DNA of 64,000 nt from Streptomyces sp. R41 (GCF_041053055.1 NZ_CP163443.1:186001-250000); one strand, 5' to 3'. Counted from the stretch's first letter, positions 24,885-34,281 are shown. Notes: a model not told the origin generated them from the sequence alone. Numbers and translations are program-made.

Positions 24885-26372
24885 ATGGGATCCGACGTTG
24901 ACGTGCTGGTCGTCGGTGCTGGTCCAGCGGGGTTGCTGCTCGCAGGTGACCTGGCCGAGGCCGGAGTGCGCTGCACCGTCGTGGAACGGCGAGAAGGGGA
25001 ATCCCAGCTGACACGCGCATTCGCCGTTCACGCCCGAACGATGGAGCAACTGGACGCCCGCGGCCTGGGCGACGACCTGCTGCTGACCGGCCTCCGTAAC
25101 CCGATCTTGCAATTTCTGCGGATCGATCTGTCGCACCTGCCGACCCGTTACCCCCACGTGCTCGTGACGCCCCAGTACAACACCGAGCGACTGCTCCTGT
25201 CCCGCGCCCTGACACACGGCGTGAACATCATGCGGGCCCACGAAGTGACTGGCGTCCAGCAAGACCCGAGCGGTGTCGACGTCACCGTGAAGACACCAGC
25301 CGGCACTGAACACAGCCTGCGCGCAGACTTCGTCGTCGGCGCAGACGGACGAAACAGCTGCGTGCGCCAGTCCCTCGGCCTCCCATTCCCCGGCCGCTCC
25401 GCCGTTCGCTCCATGATGCTCGCAGACGTCCGGATGGCTGATCCGCCGAAGAAGCCGCCCACGGTGGCAGCGACCGGAGACGCCTTCGCCATTGTCGTCC
25501 CGTTCGGCGACGGCTGGTTCAGGGTCATGGCCTGGAATCGCCACCACCCCATGCCCGACAACGCATCGGTCGATCTGGAAGAAATCAAAGACGTCGCCCG
25601 CCAGGCGCTCGGCAGCGACTTCGGCATGCACGACCCTCGCTGGCTCTCCAGATTCCACAGCGACGAACGCCAGTCACCCCGCTACCGAGTAGGCCGAGTA
25701 TTCCTCGTCGGCGACGCCGCCCACGTCCATTCCCCGGCCGGCGGCATGGGCCTCAACACCAGCATCCAGGACTCCGCAAACCTGAGCTGGAAACTCGCAG
25801 CCGTTCAGCGTGGCCGCGCACCAGACACCCTGCTCGACACTTATCAGAACGAACGGCACCCGGTGGGACACCGGGTTCTGCGGATGAGCGGGGCACTGCT
25901 CCGCGGCGTCCTCACCACGCCACGGGCATTGTGCGGCCTCCGTGACTTGTCAGCGCGTACGGTGCTGCAAACCCCACCAGTGGCCCGACGACTGGCCATG
26001 GCAATCTCGGGAATCGACATTTCCTACGCCGCCGCGGTCGGCGCGCATCCCCTTGTCGGGAAGCGGGCACCTGACGTCCCCCTCAGCGACGGACGCAGAC
26101 TCTACGAAGCCCTCCGTAAGCGACGGTTCGTCCTTGTCACACCGTCCGACACGGAGCGCTTCCCCTCACTGATCACAGAGTGGGCTGGCGAGGTGGAGAT
26201 CGTATCCCCGAAGGGCGCTACCAAAAAGAGTGTTCTGGTCAGACCAGACGCCTATATCGCATGGGCTATCTCGGACGAGTCACCTGAACATCGCATCGAC
26301 GCGGCCCGTCAAGCATTGACCGAATGGTGCGGCACACAGGGCTCCAGCTCTGTAGCCCCTTCACCCGACTAG
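24885..26372 (+). CDS. FAD-dependent aromatic monooxygenase (UbiH/PgaE-like)
   Basis: From ATG 24885 the protein is 495 aa. The FAD motif is VLVVGAGPAGLLLAGDLAEA. The DG motif (VVGADGRNSCVR) lies near residue 160, and the GD motif (FLVGDAAHVHSPAGGMGLN) near 280. The C-terminal thioredoxin-like tail is that of phenol/tetracenomycin-type hydroxylases. The GTG at 24864 is rejected because the GGAGGG at 24875 correctly serves 24885. It should hydroxylate a phenol or polyketide with NAD(P)H. No biosynthetic partners are adjacent, so the substrate is open. Confidence 0.88.
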   Translation: MGSDVDVLVVGAGPAGLLLAGDLAEAGVRCTVVERREGESQLTRAFAVHARTMEQLDARGLGDDLLLTGLRNPILQFLRIDLSHLPTRYPHVLVTPQYNTERLLLSRALTHGVNIMRAHEVTGVQQDPSGVDVTVKTPAGTEHSLRADFVVGADGRNSCVRQSLGLPFPGRSAVRSMMLADVRMADPPKKPPTVAATGDAFAIVVPFGDGWFRVMAWNRHHPMPDNASVDLEEIKDVARQALGSDFGMHDPRWLSRFHSDERQSPRYRVGRVFLVGDAAHVHSPAGGMGLNTSIQDSANLSWKLAAVQRGRAPDTLLDTYQNERHPVGHRVLRMSGALLRGVLTTPRALCGLRDLSARTVLQTPPVARRLAMAISGIDISYAAAVGAHPLVGKRAPDVPLSDGRRLYEALRKRRFVLVTPSDTERFPSLITEWAGEVEIVSPKGATKKSVLVRPDAYIAWAISDESPEHRIDAARQALTEWCGTQGSSSVAPSPD

Positions 26373-26382
26373 TAGGACTCCG

Positions 26383-26664
26383 TTAGGTCGTTCTTGATCT
26401 CGGTGTTCTGTGTGTCCTGCTGGGCAGCGGCTGTTGGCAGGTGGTGCAGATGCCGGTCCAGCACCTCAAGGTGTCCTGGAGTGCATCAATGATCTGGTAG
26501 AGGGTGAGGCTGCTGGACTGGGTGCTTTTGGGGCCAGGCGTTGTTCGGTGAGGAAGGCGTGGGCGGCGGTCACGAGGGTGACGTGGTGGTGCCAGCCGGG
26601 CCAGGATCGGCCTTCGAAGTGGTCCAGGCCCAGGCCGTGCTTGAGTTCGCGGTAGACACCTCAC
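26383..26664 (-). pseudogene. IS701-family transposase, C-terminal fragment
   Basis: One frame of the minus strand reads YRELKHGLGLDHFEGRSWPG, then WHHHVTLVTAAHAFLTEQRL and AP, the conserved end of IS701 transposases. The reading then breaks up. Everything upstream is missing, cut at the boundary with the IS110 element near 26665. Confidence 0.7.
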
Positions 26665-26675
26665 GGCTTAACTCG

Positions 26676-27952
26676 TCAAGCGGCCGTGGCGAGTTGTGAG
26701 GGGAAGGCCGTGTTCTCGTCGAAGAGCGTGCGGTGCTGGAGACAGTGGTAGAGCTGGCCGATCATGCGGTTGAAGAGGTTCCTCTGGGCGGCTGCATGCC
26801 AGTCTCCGTGCTCGTCGCGGCGCCTGCGGTAGTGGGCCTTGGCACCGGGCGAGCCGTTCACCGCCGAAAACGCCCAGAGATAACCTGCGTGATTCAGACG
26901 GTCGTTCTTCACCCACCGCCTGGTGATGGATGACTTCTTTCCGGAGGCTCTGGTCACGGGCGAGGAGCCGGCGTAGGCCTTCAAGCCGCGGGCATCGGCG
27001 AACCGGGAACGGTCGTCTCCGATCTCGGCCAGCACCCGAGCGCCGAGCTGGACGCCGAGCCCCGGGAAGCTGAGGATCACTTCGGCGTCCGGGTGCTGGA
27101 GGAAAGCCTCTTCCACCGCCGCGGCGAGGCCATCGGCGGCCTTGTAGGTAGCCTCGAGTTGGAGGAGGAGGGCCAACATCTGGGTGCCGAGTGCCTCCTC
27201 GACCAGCGGCGGCTGATGGGTCCACTCGGCGCGGAAGATCAAGCGAAGCGCTCGGCCTCGGCCTCGATACCCCGCTTTCGGCCGGCTCGCTTGAGCGCAG
27301 CCTGGAGCTGGGCACGGGTCAACCGCGAGGCTTGGGCCGGCGTGGGCGGCAGGCGGAGGAGTTCGTGCGCCTCGGGGCGGCACAAGCCGTTTTCCCACTT
27401 GCCGACGGCTTCCAGAGCTGCGGGGTAGCACTCGCGTAGCAAAGAACGCAGCTGGTTGGCGACCTGCTGCCGGTTCCAGACCGCGTCTTGCTGGGCGCGG
27501 GCAAGGACGGCGATAGCGCGTGCCAGGTCGGAGTCGTGGGGCAAGGGCCGGTGAGCGCGCATGTCGGTGCGCAGAATGTTCGCAAGCATCAGGGCATCGC
27601 CGGGATCGGACTTCTTGCGGCACACACTGTGCCGATCGCGATAGCGGGCCGCGGCAAGAGGGTTGATCGCGAACACCTGTCGCTTGCCGGTGCGCAGCAC
27701 GGCGACGAGGAGGCCGCGGCTGGTCTCGATCGCCACTGGGATCGGGTTCTCTTCGCTGTCACCGTGCTCGGCCAGCAGGTCCAGCAGGTCCTTGTAACCG
27801 GTCGCGTCGTCCGTGATGTGCCGTTTGGCCAGCAGCTGGCCTGTGTCGTCGACCAAGGCAACGTCGTGTGTCTTCTCCGCCCAGTCGATACCGCAGTAGG
27901 GGCGTTTCCCCTTGAGCGTGGACACCCTGATCATTGGATCGTGATGATCCAT
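26676..27952 (-). pseudogene. IS110-family transposase disrupted by a frameshift
   Basis: The N-terminal DEDD domain is intact from about 27952 (or ATG 27934): YCGIDWAEKTHDVALVDDTG and DPGDALMLANILRTD. It ends in a premature TGA at 27239. The C-terminal transposase_20 domain continues in another frame (ALRLIFRAEWTHQPPLVEEA, then LSFPGLGVQLGARVLAEIGD) to 26676. A single-base deletion near 27249 (GAGCGCTTCGC where GAGCGGCTTCGC is expected) explains the shift. The element abuts an IS3 copy at 27953-27969. Confidence 0.82.
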
Positions 27953-27968
27953 AGGACAGGAGTTCCCG

Positions 27969-28256
27969 TTGGGGACGTCGAAGTACTCGCCTGAGTTCCG
28001 GGCCGATGCCGTCGCGCTGTATCACTCGAGCCCGGGTGGGACGTACGCGTCGGTGGCCAAGGACCTGGGCGTCAACCACGAGACGCTCCGCACGCGGGTG
28101 CGGGATGCCGAGCAGGCCGCCCGGCCCGGGGCGGTGGAGGCCACCGCGATGGAGAAGGAGAACCGGCAGCTGCGGGCGCGGGTGAAGGAACTCGAGCTCG
28201 AGCGGGAGATCCTGCGGAGGGCCGCGAAGTATTTTGCGGCGGAGACCAGTTGGTGA
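27969..28256 (+). CDS. IS3-family transposase OrfA
   Basis: This 95-aa helix-turn-helix protein (YSPEFRADAVALYHSSPGGT, ASVAKDLGVNHETLRTRV) ends in a leucine-zipper-like segment, ENRQLRARVKELELEREILR. The last codons overlap the start of OrfB by 7 bases in a different frame, as in IS3 elements that make an OrfAB fusion by -1 frameshifting. The reading frame is complete. The element to which it belongs has lost its 3' end. Confidence 0.88.
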   Translation: MGTSKYSPEFRADAVALYHSSPGGTYASVAKDLGVNHETLRTRVRDAEQAARPGAVEATAMEKENRQLRARVKELELEREILRRAAKYFAAETSW

Positions 28257-29137
28257 GCAGCCGCTTCCAGTTCGTCGAGGATCACCGTGGCGCCTTCGGC
28301 GTCAAGCGGCTGTGCCGGATACTCGCGGTCTCGCGTTCCGGCTTCTACCGGTGGCTGGCCGGCGCATCCGCGCGGGCCGGCCGGGCGAGGGCGGATGCCG
28401 AGCTCGCCGAGCACATCAACCGGATCCATCAGGAATCGGACGGCACCTATGGGGTTCCGCGCGTCACCGCCGAGCTGAAGGAGGCCGGGAGGCCGGTTAA
28501 TCACAAGCGGGTCGAGCGCGTCATGCGCAAGTTCCACATCGTCGGGTTGCACCTGCGCAAGAAGGTCCGCACCACCATTCCCGAGCCGTCGGCGACACCG
28601 GTGCCGGACCTGCTCCAGCGGGACTTTGTTGCCCAGGAGCCGAACACCAAGTACGTGGGAGACATCACCTATCTCCCGATCGGCAACGGCCAATTCCTTT
28701 ATCTGGCAACGGTGTTGGACCTGTGCTCGAAACGCCTGACGGGCTGGTCGATCGCCGACCACATGCGGACCTCGCTGGTCACCGACGCGCTCAGGGCCGC
28801 AGCGAGGGCCCGTGGCGGGGACGGTTTGCGCGGGGCGATATTTCACAGCGACAACGGGGCGCAATATGTGTCGAAGGAGTTCGCCCAGGTCTGCTCGGAG
28901 CTGGGCGTGACCAGATCGCGAGGGGCGGTCGGCACAAGTGCGGACAATGCCGCCGCGGAGAGTCTGAACGCGACCATGAAGCGCGAGACGCTCCAGGGCC
29001 GCAAGCGGTGGAACGGGGCCAGTGAGGCCCGCCTCGCGGTCTTCCGCTGGGCGACCCTGGCGGTTCTGGAAACGGAGCCCTCACAGACCACCGAGCCAGT
29101 CCCCGATCCTGCGCAGGTCCACCTTTCGCTTTGCTGA
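28250..29137 (+). pseudogene. IS3-family transposase OrfB, 3'-truncated
   Basis: This is an rve-type DDE integrase: HTH_21 region GTYGVPRVTAELKEAGRPVN, catalytic DITYLPI, FHSDNGAQYVS and the Glu in NAAAESLNATMKRE. Normal homology stops at FRWAT (about 29056), where YN-RRRHSxLG would follow. Instead an unrelated 26-residue tail runs to 29137. The right end of the element is therefore missing, and the DNA joins a DnaE2-like fragment. The conserved DDE triad is present but the protein is probably inactive. Confidence 0.8.
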
Positions 29138-29466
29138 TCGCATCTCGGACGGCCGGCTCCGCGCGCGCGAGCGCTGCCCGTGCTCCGGCGTTCCGGGGGC
29201 TCGCCGAGGCGAGGGACGTGTCCTGCTCACTCCCGGATTCCTGGCTGCGCTACCTCGCCGAACGGGCCGGCACCCCGCGGTGGGGAGACCGCGACGAGCC
29301 GTCCGCCGCCGCCGCGTGGCGGCAGCTCGACCACGAGCTGTCGGTCATCGCGCAGTTGGGCATGGCCGGGTACTTCTTGATCGTCCATGACGTGTGCCAG
29401 TTCGCGGCCGGCCGCGGCATCCTCACCGAGACCGAGCCCGGTCTGTTCACCCAGCCTCGCCGATAA
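29131..29466 (+). pseudogene. Fragment of a DnaE2-type DNA polymerase III alpha subunit
   Basis: The frame contains LRYLAERAGTPRW and then WRQLDHELSVIAQLGMAGYF and LIVHDVCQFAAGRGI. This is the PHP/palm junction of error-prone DnaE2/ImuC polymerases (LexHELxVIxxLGFAGYFLIV.DxxxFaRxRGI). Homology ends there; the following LTETEPGLF is unrelated. Neither a start nor the catalytic palm is present. It has been stranded next to the truncated IS3 copy. No other mutasome gene (imuA', imuB) is seen. Confidence 0.55.
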
Positions 29467-29571
29467 CCCGACCACGAGCCCGCGATCAGCCGATCTCACC
29501 CCACCCGAAACGGAGATCACATCACGAATCGCCCTCTCAAGCTTGAGGTGTCGAGGGCCGATGAACGGATC

Positions 29572-31329
29572 ATGACCTCGACGTACTCCCCTGCCCACCG
29601 GCGCCGCGCGGTCCGGCTGCCCTCCTCCGTCAATGAGCTGCTGCCCGGCAGGAACGCGTCCCGGCAGCCGTTGCTGCGCATGGCAGTGTGGATGGTGCCT
29701 GCGCTTGTGGTGGGGCTTGCCGGGTTTCAGCGGCGCTGGATGTCCGACGACGCCTATATCTACGTACGGACCGTGCGGCAGATCCTGGCGGGGAACGGGC
29801 CCGTGTTCAACGCGGGCGAGCGGGTCGAGTCCTCCACCGGCACGCTCTGGCAGTGGCTGCTCGCGGCCGCTGGACTGGCGAGGGTGGATCTCGCGACGGC
29901 CGCGGTGTACGGGGGGCTTCTGCTGACCGCCGCCGGATTCGCGCTCGCCGGACTCGGAGCGCTGCGACTGCATGGCAACCGGGCAGTGCTTCCGCTCGGC
30001 TCCCTCGTCCTGCTCGCACTGCCGCCCGTATGGGACTTCGCCACCTCGGGACTCGAGACAGGGCTCGCCACCTGCTGGATCGCCGGGGCCTGGCTCGCCC
30101 TCACCACACGCGCCCAGTCCCTCGCGACCTCACTGCTGCTCGGCCTGGGGCCCCTGGTACGGCCCGACCTGGGAATCGTGTCCGTCGTCTTCCTCGGCGC
30201 GCAGTGGCTCCTGGCGCGGCCCTCCCGGCAGGGCACCCTCGCGGGAGTCGCGGTCGCGGGCGCGCTTCCGGGCACGTACGAGATCTTCCGTGCGGGCTAC
30301 TACGGGCACCTCGTGCCACTGCCCGCCGTCGCCAAGGAGGCCTCGCAGAGCCTGTGGGAGCGGGGTCTCGGTTATCTCGGGGACTTCTCGGGGCCCTATC
30401 TGCTGTGGCTGCCCGCACTGTTCATCGCCGCCGCGGTGCTGCCCTCGCGCGGGCAGCGGACCGAGCGGGCCACGGCACCGTTCGGCCACTCCTCTCCCGG
30501 CCGATCCAGGCTCCTCGCCGCGCTCGCACCCGTCGTCGCCGGACTGTTGTGCTGGGCGTACGTCATCAAGGTCGGCGGCGACTTCATGCACGGGCGGATG
30601 CTGCTGCCCGGGATGCTGCTGATGCTGTTGCCCGTCTTCGTCGTGCCCGTCACACGGGCGAGCGCGCTCGCCGCGGTCGGAGTCGGTACCTGGGCCGTGG
30701 TGTGCGCGGGCTGGCTGCGGATTCCGTACGAGGGACAGATGGGCCCGGCCGGGATCGCGGACGAACACGGCGTATACGCCCTTCGCAACGCCGACGCCCA
30801 CCCCGTCCACCACACCTTCGCGGGCGCGCCCTGGCATCTCGCCCACGCGCTTGAGGTGCAGCAGGCCGAGCGCACCGGCGCGCCCACGCTACTGCTCGGC
30901 GGACACGACAGTATGGCCGCCAACTCGCCCTCGGTGACAGCCACTTATGTGGTCCTCGGCTGGAACGGGGCCGTCGTGCCATTGGACGGCGCCGCGCTCG
31001 ATCCGATCGGGCTCGCCTATCCACTCGCCGCCCACACCCAGCGAGTCGACGGCGGCCGCGTGGGCCACGACAAGCACCTGCCCGCCGCCTGGCTCGCCGC
31101 CGACCGGGGCGATGCGGCCGACTTGCCCTCCGGCCTCGACCCGGCCCATGTCAACGCGGCCCGCCACGCCCTGCGCTGCGGCCCCCTCGCCGACCTCCAA
31201 GCCGCTACACGGGATCCGCTCACCCCGGGTCGATTCCTGCGCAATCTCGCCGGATCCTGGGCGCGCACCTCGTTCCGCTTCCCCAGCGACCCGGTAACAG
31301 CGGAACGGGAGCTGTGCCGCGGGAACTGA
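29572..31329 (+). CDS. GT-C membrane glycosyltransferase, AftB/ZomB-like
   Basis: The 585-aa protein has about nine hydrophobic segments and then a soluble C-terminal domain from about residue 400. The acidic GT-C motif lies in RRWMSDDAYIYVRTVRQILA, followed by GERVESSTGTLWQWL, as in actinobacterial AftB arabinofuranosyltransferases and the related ZomB family. These use polyprenyl-phosphate sugar donors at the outer face of the membrane. The ATG at 29572 is preferred to a GTG at 29548, although neither ribosome site is strong. It is flanked by IS debris on both sides. The glycan acceptor is unknown. Confidence 0.72.
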   Translation: MTSTYSPAHRRRAVRLPSSVNELLPGRNASRQPLLRMAVWMVPALVVGLAGFQRRWMSDDAYIYVRTVRQILAGNGPVFNAGERVESSTGTLWQWLLAAAGLARVDLATAAVYGGLLLTAAGFALAGLGALRLHGNRAVLPLGSLVLLALPPVWDFATSGLETGLATCWIAGAWLALTTRAQSLATSLLLGLGPLVRPDLGIVSVVFLGAQWLLARPSRQGTLAGVAVAGALPGTYEIFRAGYYGHLVPLPAVAKEASQSLWERGLGYLGDFSGPYLLWLPALFIAAAVLPSRGQRTERATAPFGHSSPGRSRLLAALAPVVAGLLCWAYVIKVGGDFMHGRMLLPGMLLMLLPVFVVPVTRASALAAVGVGTWAVVCAGWLRIPYEGQMGPAGIADEHGVYALRNADAHPVHHTFAGAPWHLAHALEVQQAERTGAPTLLLGGHDSMAANSPSVTATYVVLGWNGAVVPLDGAALDPIGLAYPLAAHTQRVDGGRVGHDKHLPAAWLAADRGDAADLPSGLDPAHVNAARHALRCGPLADLQAATRDPLTPGRFLRNLAGSWARTSFRFPSDPVTAERELCRGN

Positions 31330-31361
31330 CACGCGGCATGATGATCGCTGACCGAGGGCTA

Positions 31362-31380
31362 CGCGCCCTTTCAGGGCGTG
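31362..31380. terminator. Hairpin after the GT-C gene
   Basis: CGCCCT at 31364-31369 pairs with AGGGCG at 31373-31378 over a TTC loop, with one further C:G pair outside a G:T wobble. It lies 35 bases after the GT-C stop. Confidence 0.4.
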
Positions 31381-31430
31381 ATCACGGGCTCGATCAACAC
31401 CCACCGCTCGTTGGACAAGTCGCCAGCGCG
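31371..31430 (-). pseudogene. IS5-family transposase, N-terminal scrap
   Basis: On the minus strand the bases encode GDLSNERWVLIEPVITP followed by a stop. This matches the opening of IS5-group transposases (xDLTDxxWxxIxPLLP). Only about 20 codons survive. Confidence 0.4.
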
Positions 31431-31458
31431 GCTTGCCTTCGCCGTCGGCAGCGGCCTC

Positions 31459-31800
31459 TCACCGATGCACGGCGTCGTCCCTGAACTCGCCACGGATCTC
31501 CTCGATCTACCACCACGGCAGGGCGCGGCCCTCCTGGAACATGTATGCCTCGCGCGGCCGCCGCCCCGATCCTCGGGCGCCTTTGCCCACGACGACGAAC
31601 CGGCCCCACCGGCCGTGCTCCCGGTGGAGGTACCCCGGGCGGACGCCGCACAACTCCGCCGCGGGGACGTAGAAGTCGCGCATCGCCCTCTGTGACGGCG
31701 GGATGCGCAGACCGAAGTCCCCGCGGTGCGCGGCCAGTTGAACGGATCGACCGGCGACTCCGCGGTGGCACCGAAGCGGTACTCCACCAGATCCGGGGAG
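31459..31800 (-). pseudogene. Decayed tyrosine-recombinase (integrase) fragment
   Basis: The minus strand reads YVPAAELCGVRPGYLHREHG, then RWGRFVVVGKGARGSGRRPR and EAYMFQEGRALPWW, a TAG, and IEEIRGEFRDD. GKGxRGSxxRPR..MF followed by a WYLEEIRP-like end is characteristic of Streptomyces tyrosine recombinases close to the catalytic domain. An in-frame stop, a frame change near 31740 (VEYRFGATAESPVDPFNWP lies in another phase) and the missing catalytic box show it is dead. Confidence 0.42.
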
Positions 31801-31803
31801 CGT

Positions 31804-32742
31804 TCAGATCCGGAGAGGCAGCCCGAACCGCCGTACGAGGGCGGGGTCGTGGAAGGCGGTGACAGCGGCGATGGCCGGGCCGCGCAATGTGATGACCTGG
31901 ACGGCGAAGGCGTCGCCGTCGTGGTACATGGCGAAGCCCGGCTGCCCGTTGGCCCGGAGGGGAACCAGCCGGGTGCCCTCGCCGCGCAGTCTGGCAGCGA
32001 GCAGCCCGATGACGCTGTCGCGGCCGGCGAACCACGACGGATTGGGAGGCATCTGCCAGACCGCGTCCTTGGTCAGGAGCCGGGTCAACGCGGCGATGTC
32101 GGCCCGCTCGAACGCGTCGGCGTACCGGTCGAGAAGGGCGCGTTGCTCCTGCTCGGCAGGCTCGGCGATCTCGTCGATGGCCGGTTCCAGCCGGTCAAGG
32201 CGGGCCCGGGCGCGCTGCAGTGTGCTGTGCACCGCAGCGGGGGTGATGCCGAGCACGTTGGCGGCCTCCTCCGCCGACCAGGCCAGCACGTCCCGCAGAA
32301 TGAGCACCGTCCGCTGCCGCGCGGGCAGGTGCTGCAGGGCAGCGATGAGGGCCAGTCGCAGTCCGGCCCGCCCGGCCACGACAGCCGCCGGATCGGCCTG
32401 TTCGTCGGGGATCGGCTCCAACCACGGGATCTCCGGATCCCGCCGGCCCAGCGTGATCGGGTCGGTGGCCGGGCCGCCCAACCCGGCAGGCAGCACGCGG
32501 CGGCTACCGTCCCGCAGCGCGTTGAGGCACGCGTTGGTGGCGATCCGGTAGAGCCAGGTGCGCAGCGAGGCGCGGCCCTGGAAATCCTCGTACGACCGCC
32601 AGGCACGCAGATAGGTTTCCTGCACGAGGTCCTCCGCGTCCTGCACCGACCCCAGCATCCGATAGCAGTGGGTCAGCAGTTCTCTTCGGAACGGCCCGGT
32701 CAGGCGGACGAACTCGTCGTGTGGCTGCTCGATCACGGTCAC
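31804..32742 (-). CDS. ECF-type RNA polymerase sigma factor with SnoaL-like C-terminal domain
   Basis: The 312-aa protein carries sigma region 2 (RELLTHCYRMLGSVQDAEDL, then VQETYLRAWR) and region 4 (LPARQRTVLILRDVLAWSAE, then EAANVLGITPAAVHSTLQRA). A further 110 residues form a SnoaL/NTF2-like domain (WQMPPNPSWFAGRDSV). This arrangement matches the SigX5/TIGR02960 group, whose extra domain replaces a separate anti-sigma factor. The GTG at 32742 has GGGAGGAACA upstream. The gene diverges from a DHA2 exporter across a 96-base gap, which makes that exporter a candidate target. Confidence 0.88.
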   Translation of the reverse strand: MTVIEQPHDEFVRLTGPFRRELLTHCYRMLGSVQDAEDLVQETYLRAWRSYEDFQGRASLRTWLYRIATNACLNALRDGSRRVLPAGLGGPATDPITLGRRDPEIPWLEPIPDEQADPAAVVAGRAGLRLALIAALQHLPARQRTVLILRDVLAWSAEEAANVLGITPAAVHSTLQRARARLDRLEPAIDEIAEPAEQEQRALLDRYADAFERADIAALTRLLTKDAVWQMPPNPSWFAGRDSVIGLLAARLRGEGTRLVPLRANGQPGFAMYHDGDAFAVQVITLRGPAIAAVTAFHDPALVRRFGLPLRI

Positions 32743-32838
32743 CCTGTGTTCCTCCCTTTCTTGTACAGACACACCAGGCCACCGGAATTCATCGGGTCCG
32801 GCCCGGCCAATTGAGCAGCGCCGCCGGTCGGTACTCAT

Positions 32839-34239
32839 ATGGACAGAAAATGGGTTCTGGGGCTCGCCTCCGCGGCCTCGGTGATGGTGGCGCTCGACGC
32901 CACCGTGGTGACTACGGCACTGAGCCGGATCCGGCTGGATCTCGGCACCTCGATCGAAGAACTCGAATGGACGGTGAACGCCTACAGCCTGACCTTCGCC
33001 GTCCTGCTGATGACCGGAGCCGTGCTGGGCGACCGGTTCGGACGGCGGCTGGTCTTCACGACCGGGCTGGCGCTGTTCACCGCGGCGTCGGCGGCATGCG
33101 CGCTCGCACCGGGCGTGGGCTGGCTGATCGCGGCGCGGGCGGTGCAGGGCGCCGGTGCGGCACTGGTGATGCCGCTGGCGATGGCGCTGCTCAGCGCCGT
33201 CTATCCGCCGCCCGACCGGCCGAAAGCGCTGGGGCTCTTCTCCGGGCTGACCGGGCTCGCGGTGGTCGCAGGCCCGGTGGTGGGTGGCGCCGTCACCCAG
33301 GGACTCGCCTGGCAGTGGATCTTCTGGCTCAACCTGCCGATCGGCCTGGCCGTCATCCCTCTGGTGCTGCGCCGGGTCCCGGAAAGCCGCGGTGGCGGAG
33401 GCAGCGTGGATGCCGGCGGGCTGGTGCTGGTGACCGGTGCCGCGCTCGGTCTGGTGTGGGGACTGGTCCGCTCGCACGCCGCCGGGTGGGGCAGCGCCGA
33501 GGTGGTCGGGGCGCTGATCGCGGGCGGGCTCTGCGCAATCACCTTCGTGGCCTGGCAGCGCGTCGCCAAGCGGCCGATGGTGCCGCTGGGGCTGTTCCGG
33601 CTTCCCGGCTTCGCGGCGGGCAACGCCGCCGGGGTGTTCCTCTATGCCTCGCTCTACGGGTCCTTGTTCTTCTCGGCGCAGTACTTCCAGACAGGTCGCG
33701 GAGACGCTCCGCTGGGCGCCGGGCTGCACCTGCTGGCCTGGACCGCATCGGTGACGGTCGTGGCGCCGTTGGCGGGCAGGCTGACGAACCGGGTCGGCGC
33801 GCGGCCGCTGGCCGCACTCGGGCTGGCCCTGCAGGCGGCCGGGATGGGATGGCTCGCGCTCATCGCCACACCGTCCGTGCCGTACGGGGAGATGATCGCT
33901 CCGATGCTCATCGCCGGGACCGGCGTGAGCATGGCGATGCCCGCCGCCCAGACCGCCGTACTCAACGCGGTCACGCCCGAACAGATCGGCAAGGCCTCCG
34001 GGGTGTTCAACACCGGCCGCCAACTGGGCGGAGTGTTCGGAGTCGCGGTGCTGGCCCTCGTGTTCAGCAAGGCCGGGAGCTACGCGGGCCCGGCCGCCTT
34101 CACCGACGGGTTCACCGCGTCGATCGCCGTCAGCGGCGCGCTGTCGCTGGCGGGAGCGGTGGCGGCACTGGCCATCCCGGGCCGCCGGCTCACCCCGGCC
34201 CCCGCACCCACGGCACCGGTGCTCACGCCGAACCGTTGA
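32839..34239 (+). CDS. DHA2-family MFS drug:proton antiporter (EmrB/QacA-like)
   Basis: The 466-aa protein has about 14 membrane segments. Motif A-like GAVLGDRFGRRLVF lies after the second segment, and the antiporter motif C-like GPVVGGAVTQGLAWQWIFWL in the fifth. The opening ALDATVVTTALSRIRLDLG is the DHA2 signature D1. It should export hydrophobic cationic drugs, dyes or a metabolite using the proton gradient. It is transcribed away from the ECF sigma gene and probably shares its promoter region. The ribosome site before ATG 32839 is weak. Confidence 0.9.
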   Translation: MDRKWVLGLASAASVMVALDATVVTTALSRIRLDLGTSIEELEWTVNAYSLTFAVLLMTGAVLGDRFGRRLVFTTGLALFTAASAACALAPGVGWLIAARAVQGAGAALVMPLAMALLSAVYPPPDRPKALGLFSGLTGLAVVAGPVVGGAVTQGLAWQWIFWLNLPIGLAVIPLVLRRVPESRGGGGSVDAGGLVLVTGAALGLVWGLVRSHAAGWGSAEVVGALIAGGLCAITFVAWQRVAKRPMVPLGLFRLPGFAAGNAAGVFLYASLYGSLFFSAQYFQTGRGDAPLGAGLHLLAWTASVTVVAPLAGRLTNRVGARPLAALGLALQAAGMGWLALIATPSVPYGEMIAPMLIAGTGVSMAMPAAQTAVLNAVTPEQIGKASGVFNTGRQLGGVFGVAVLALVFSKAGSYAGPAAFTDGFTASIAVSGALSLAGAVAALAIPGRRLTPAPAPTAPVLTPNR

Positions 34240-34240
34240 A

Positions 34241-34281
34241 CTGCTGATTCAGGCACGTCACGATCTGCTGATTCAGGCACG
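34241..34281. repeat. Short tandem direct repeat after the MFS gene
   Basis: CTGCTGATTCAGGCACG occurs at 34241-34257 and again at 34265-34281, with a 24-bp period, directly after the MFS stop. It looks like a junction duplication next to transposon remains. Confidence 0.6.

Noticed and set aside
29536..29547. CTCAAGCTTGAG palindrome near the GT-C start as a MarR-type site
   Set aside because: It lacks the 5-bp spacer of the MarR operators at 13794-13852 and lies 15 kb away in IS debris; probably chance.
32743..34023. Extension of the sigma-factor frame antisense through the MFS gene
   Set aside because: It is low-complexity, with no motif, and GTG 32742 has a good ribosome site.
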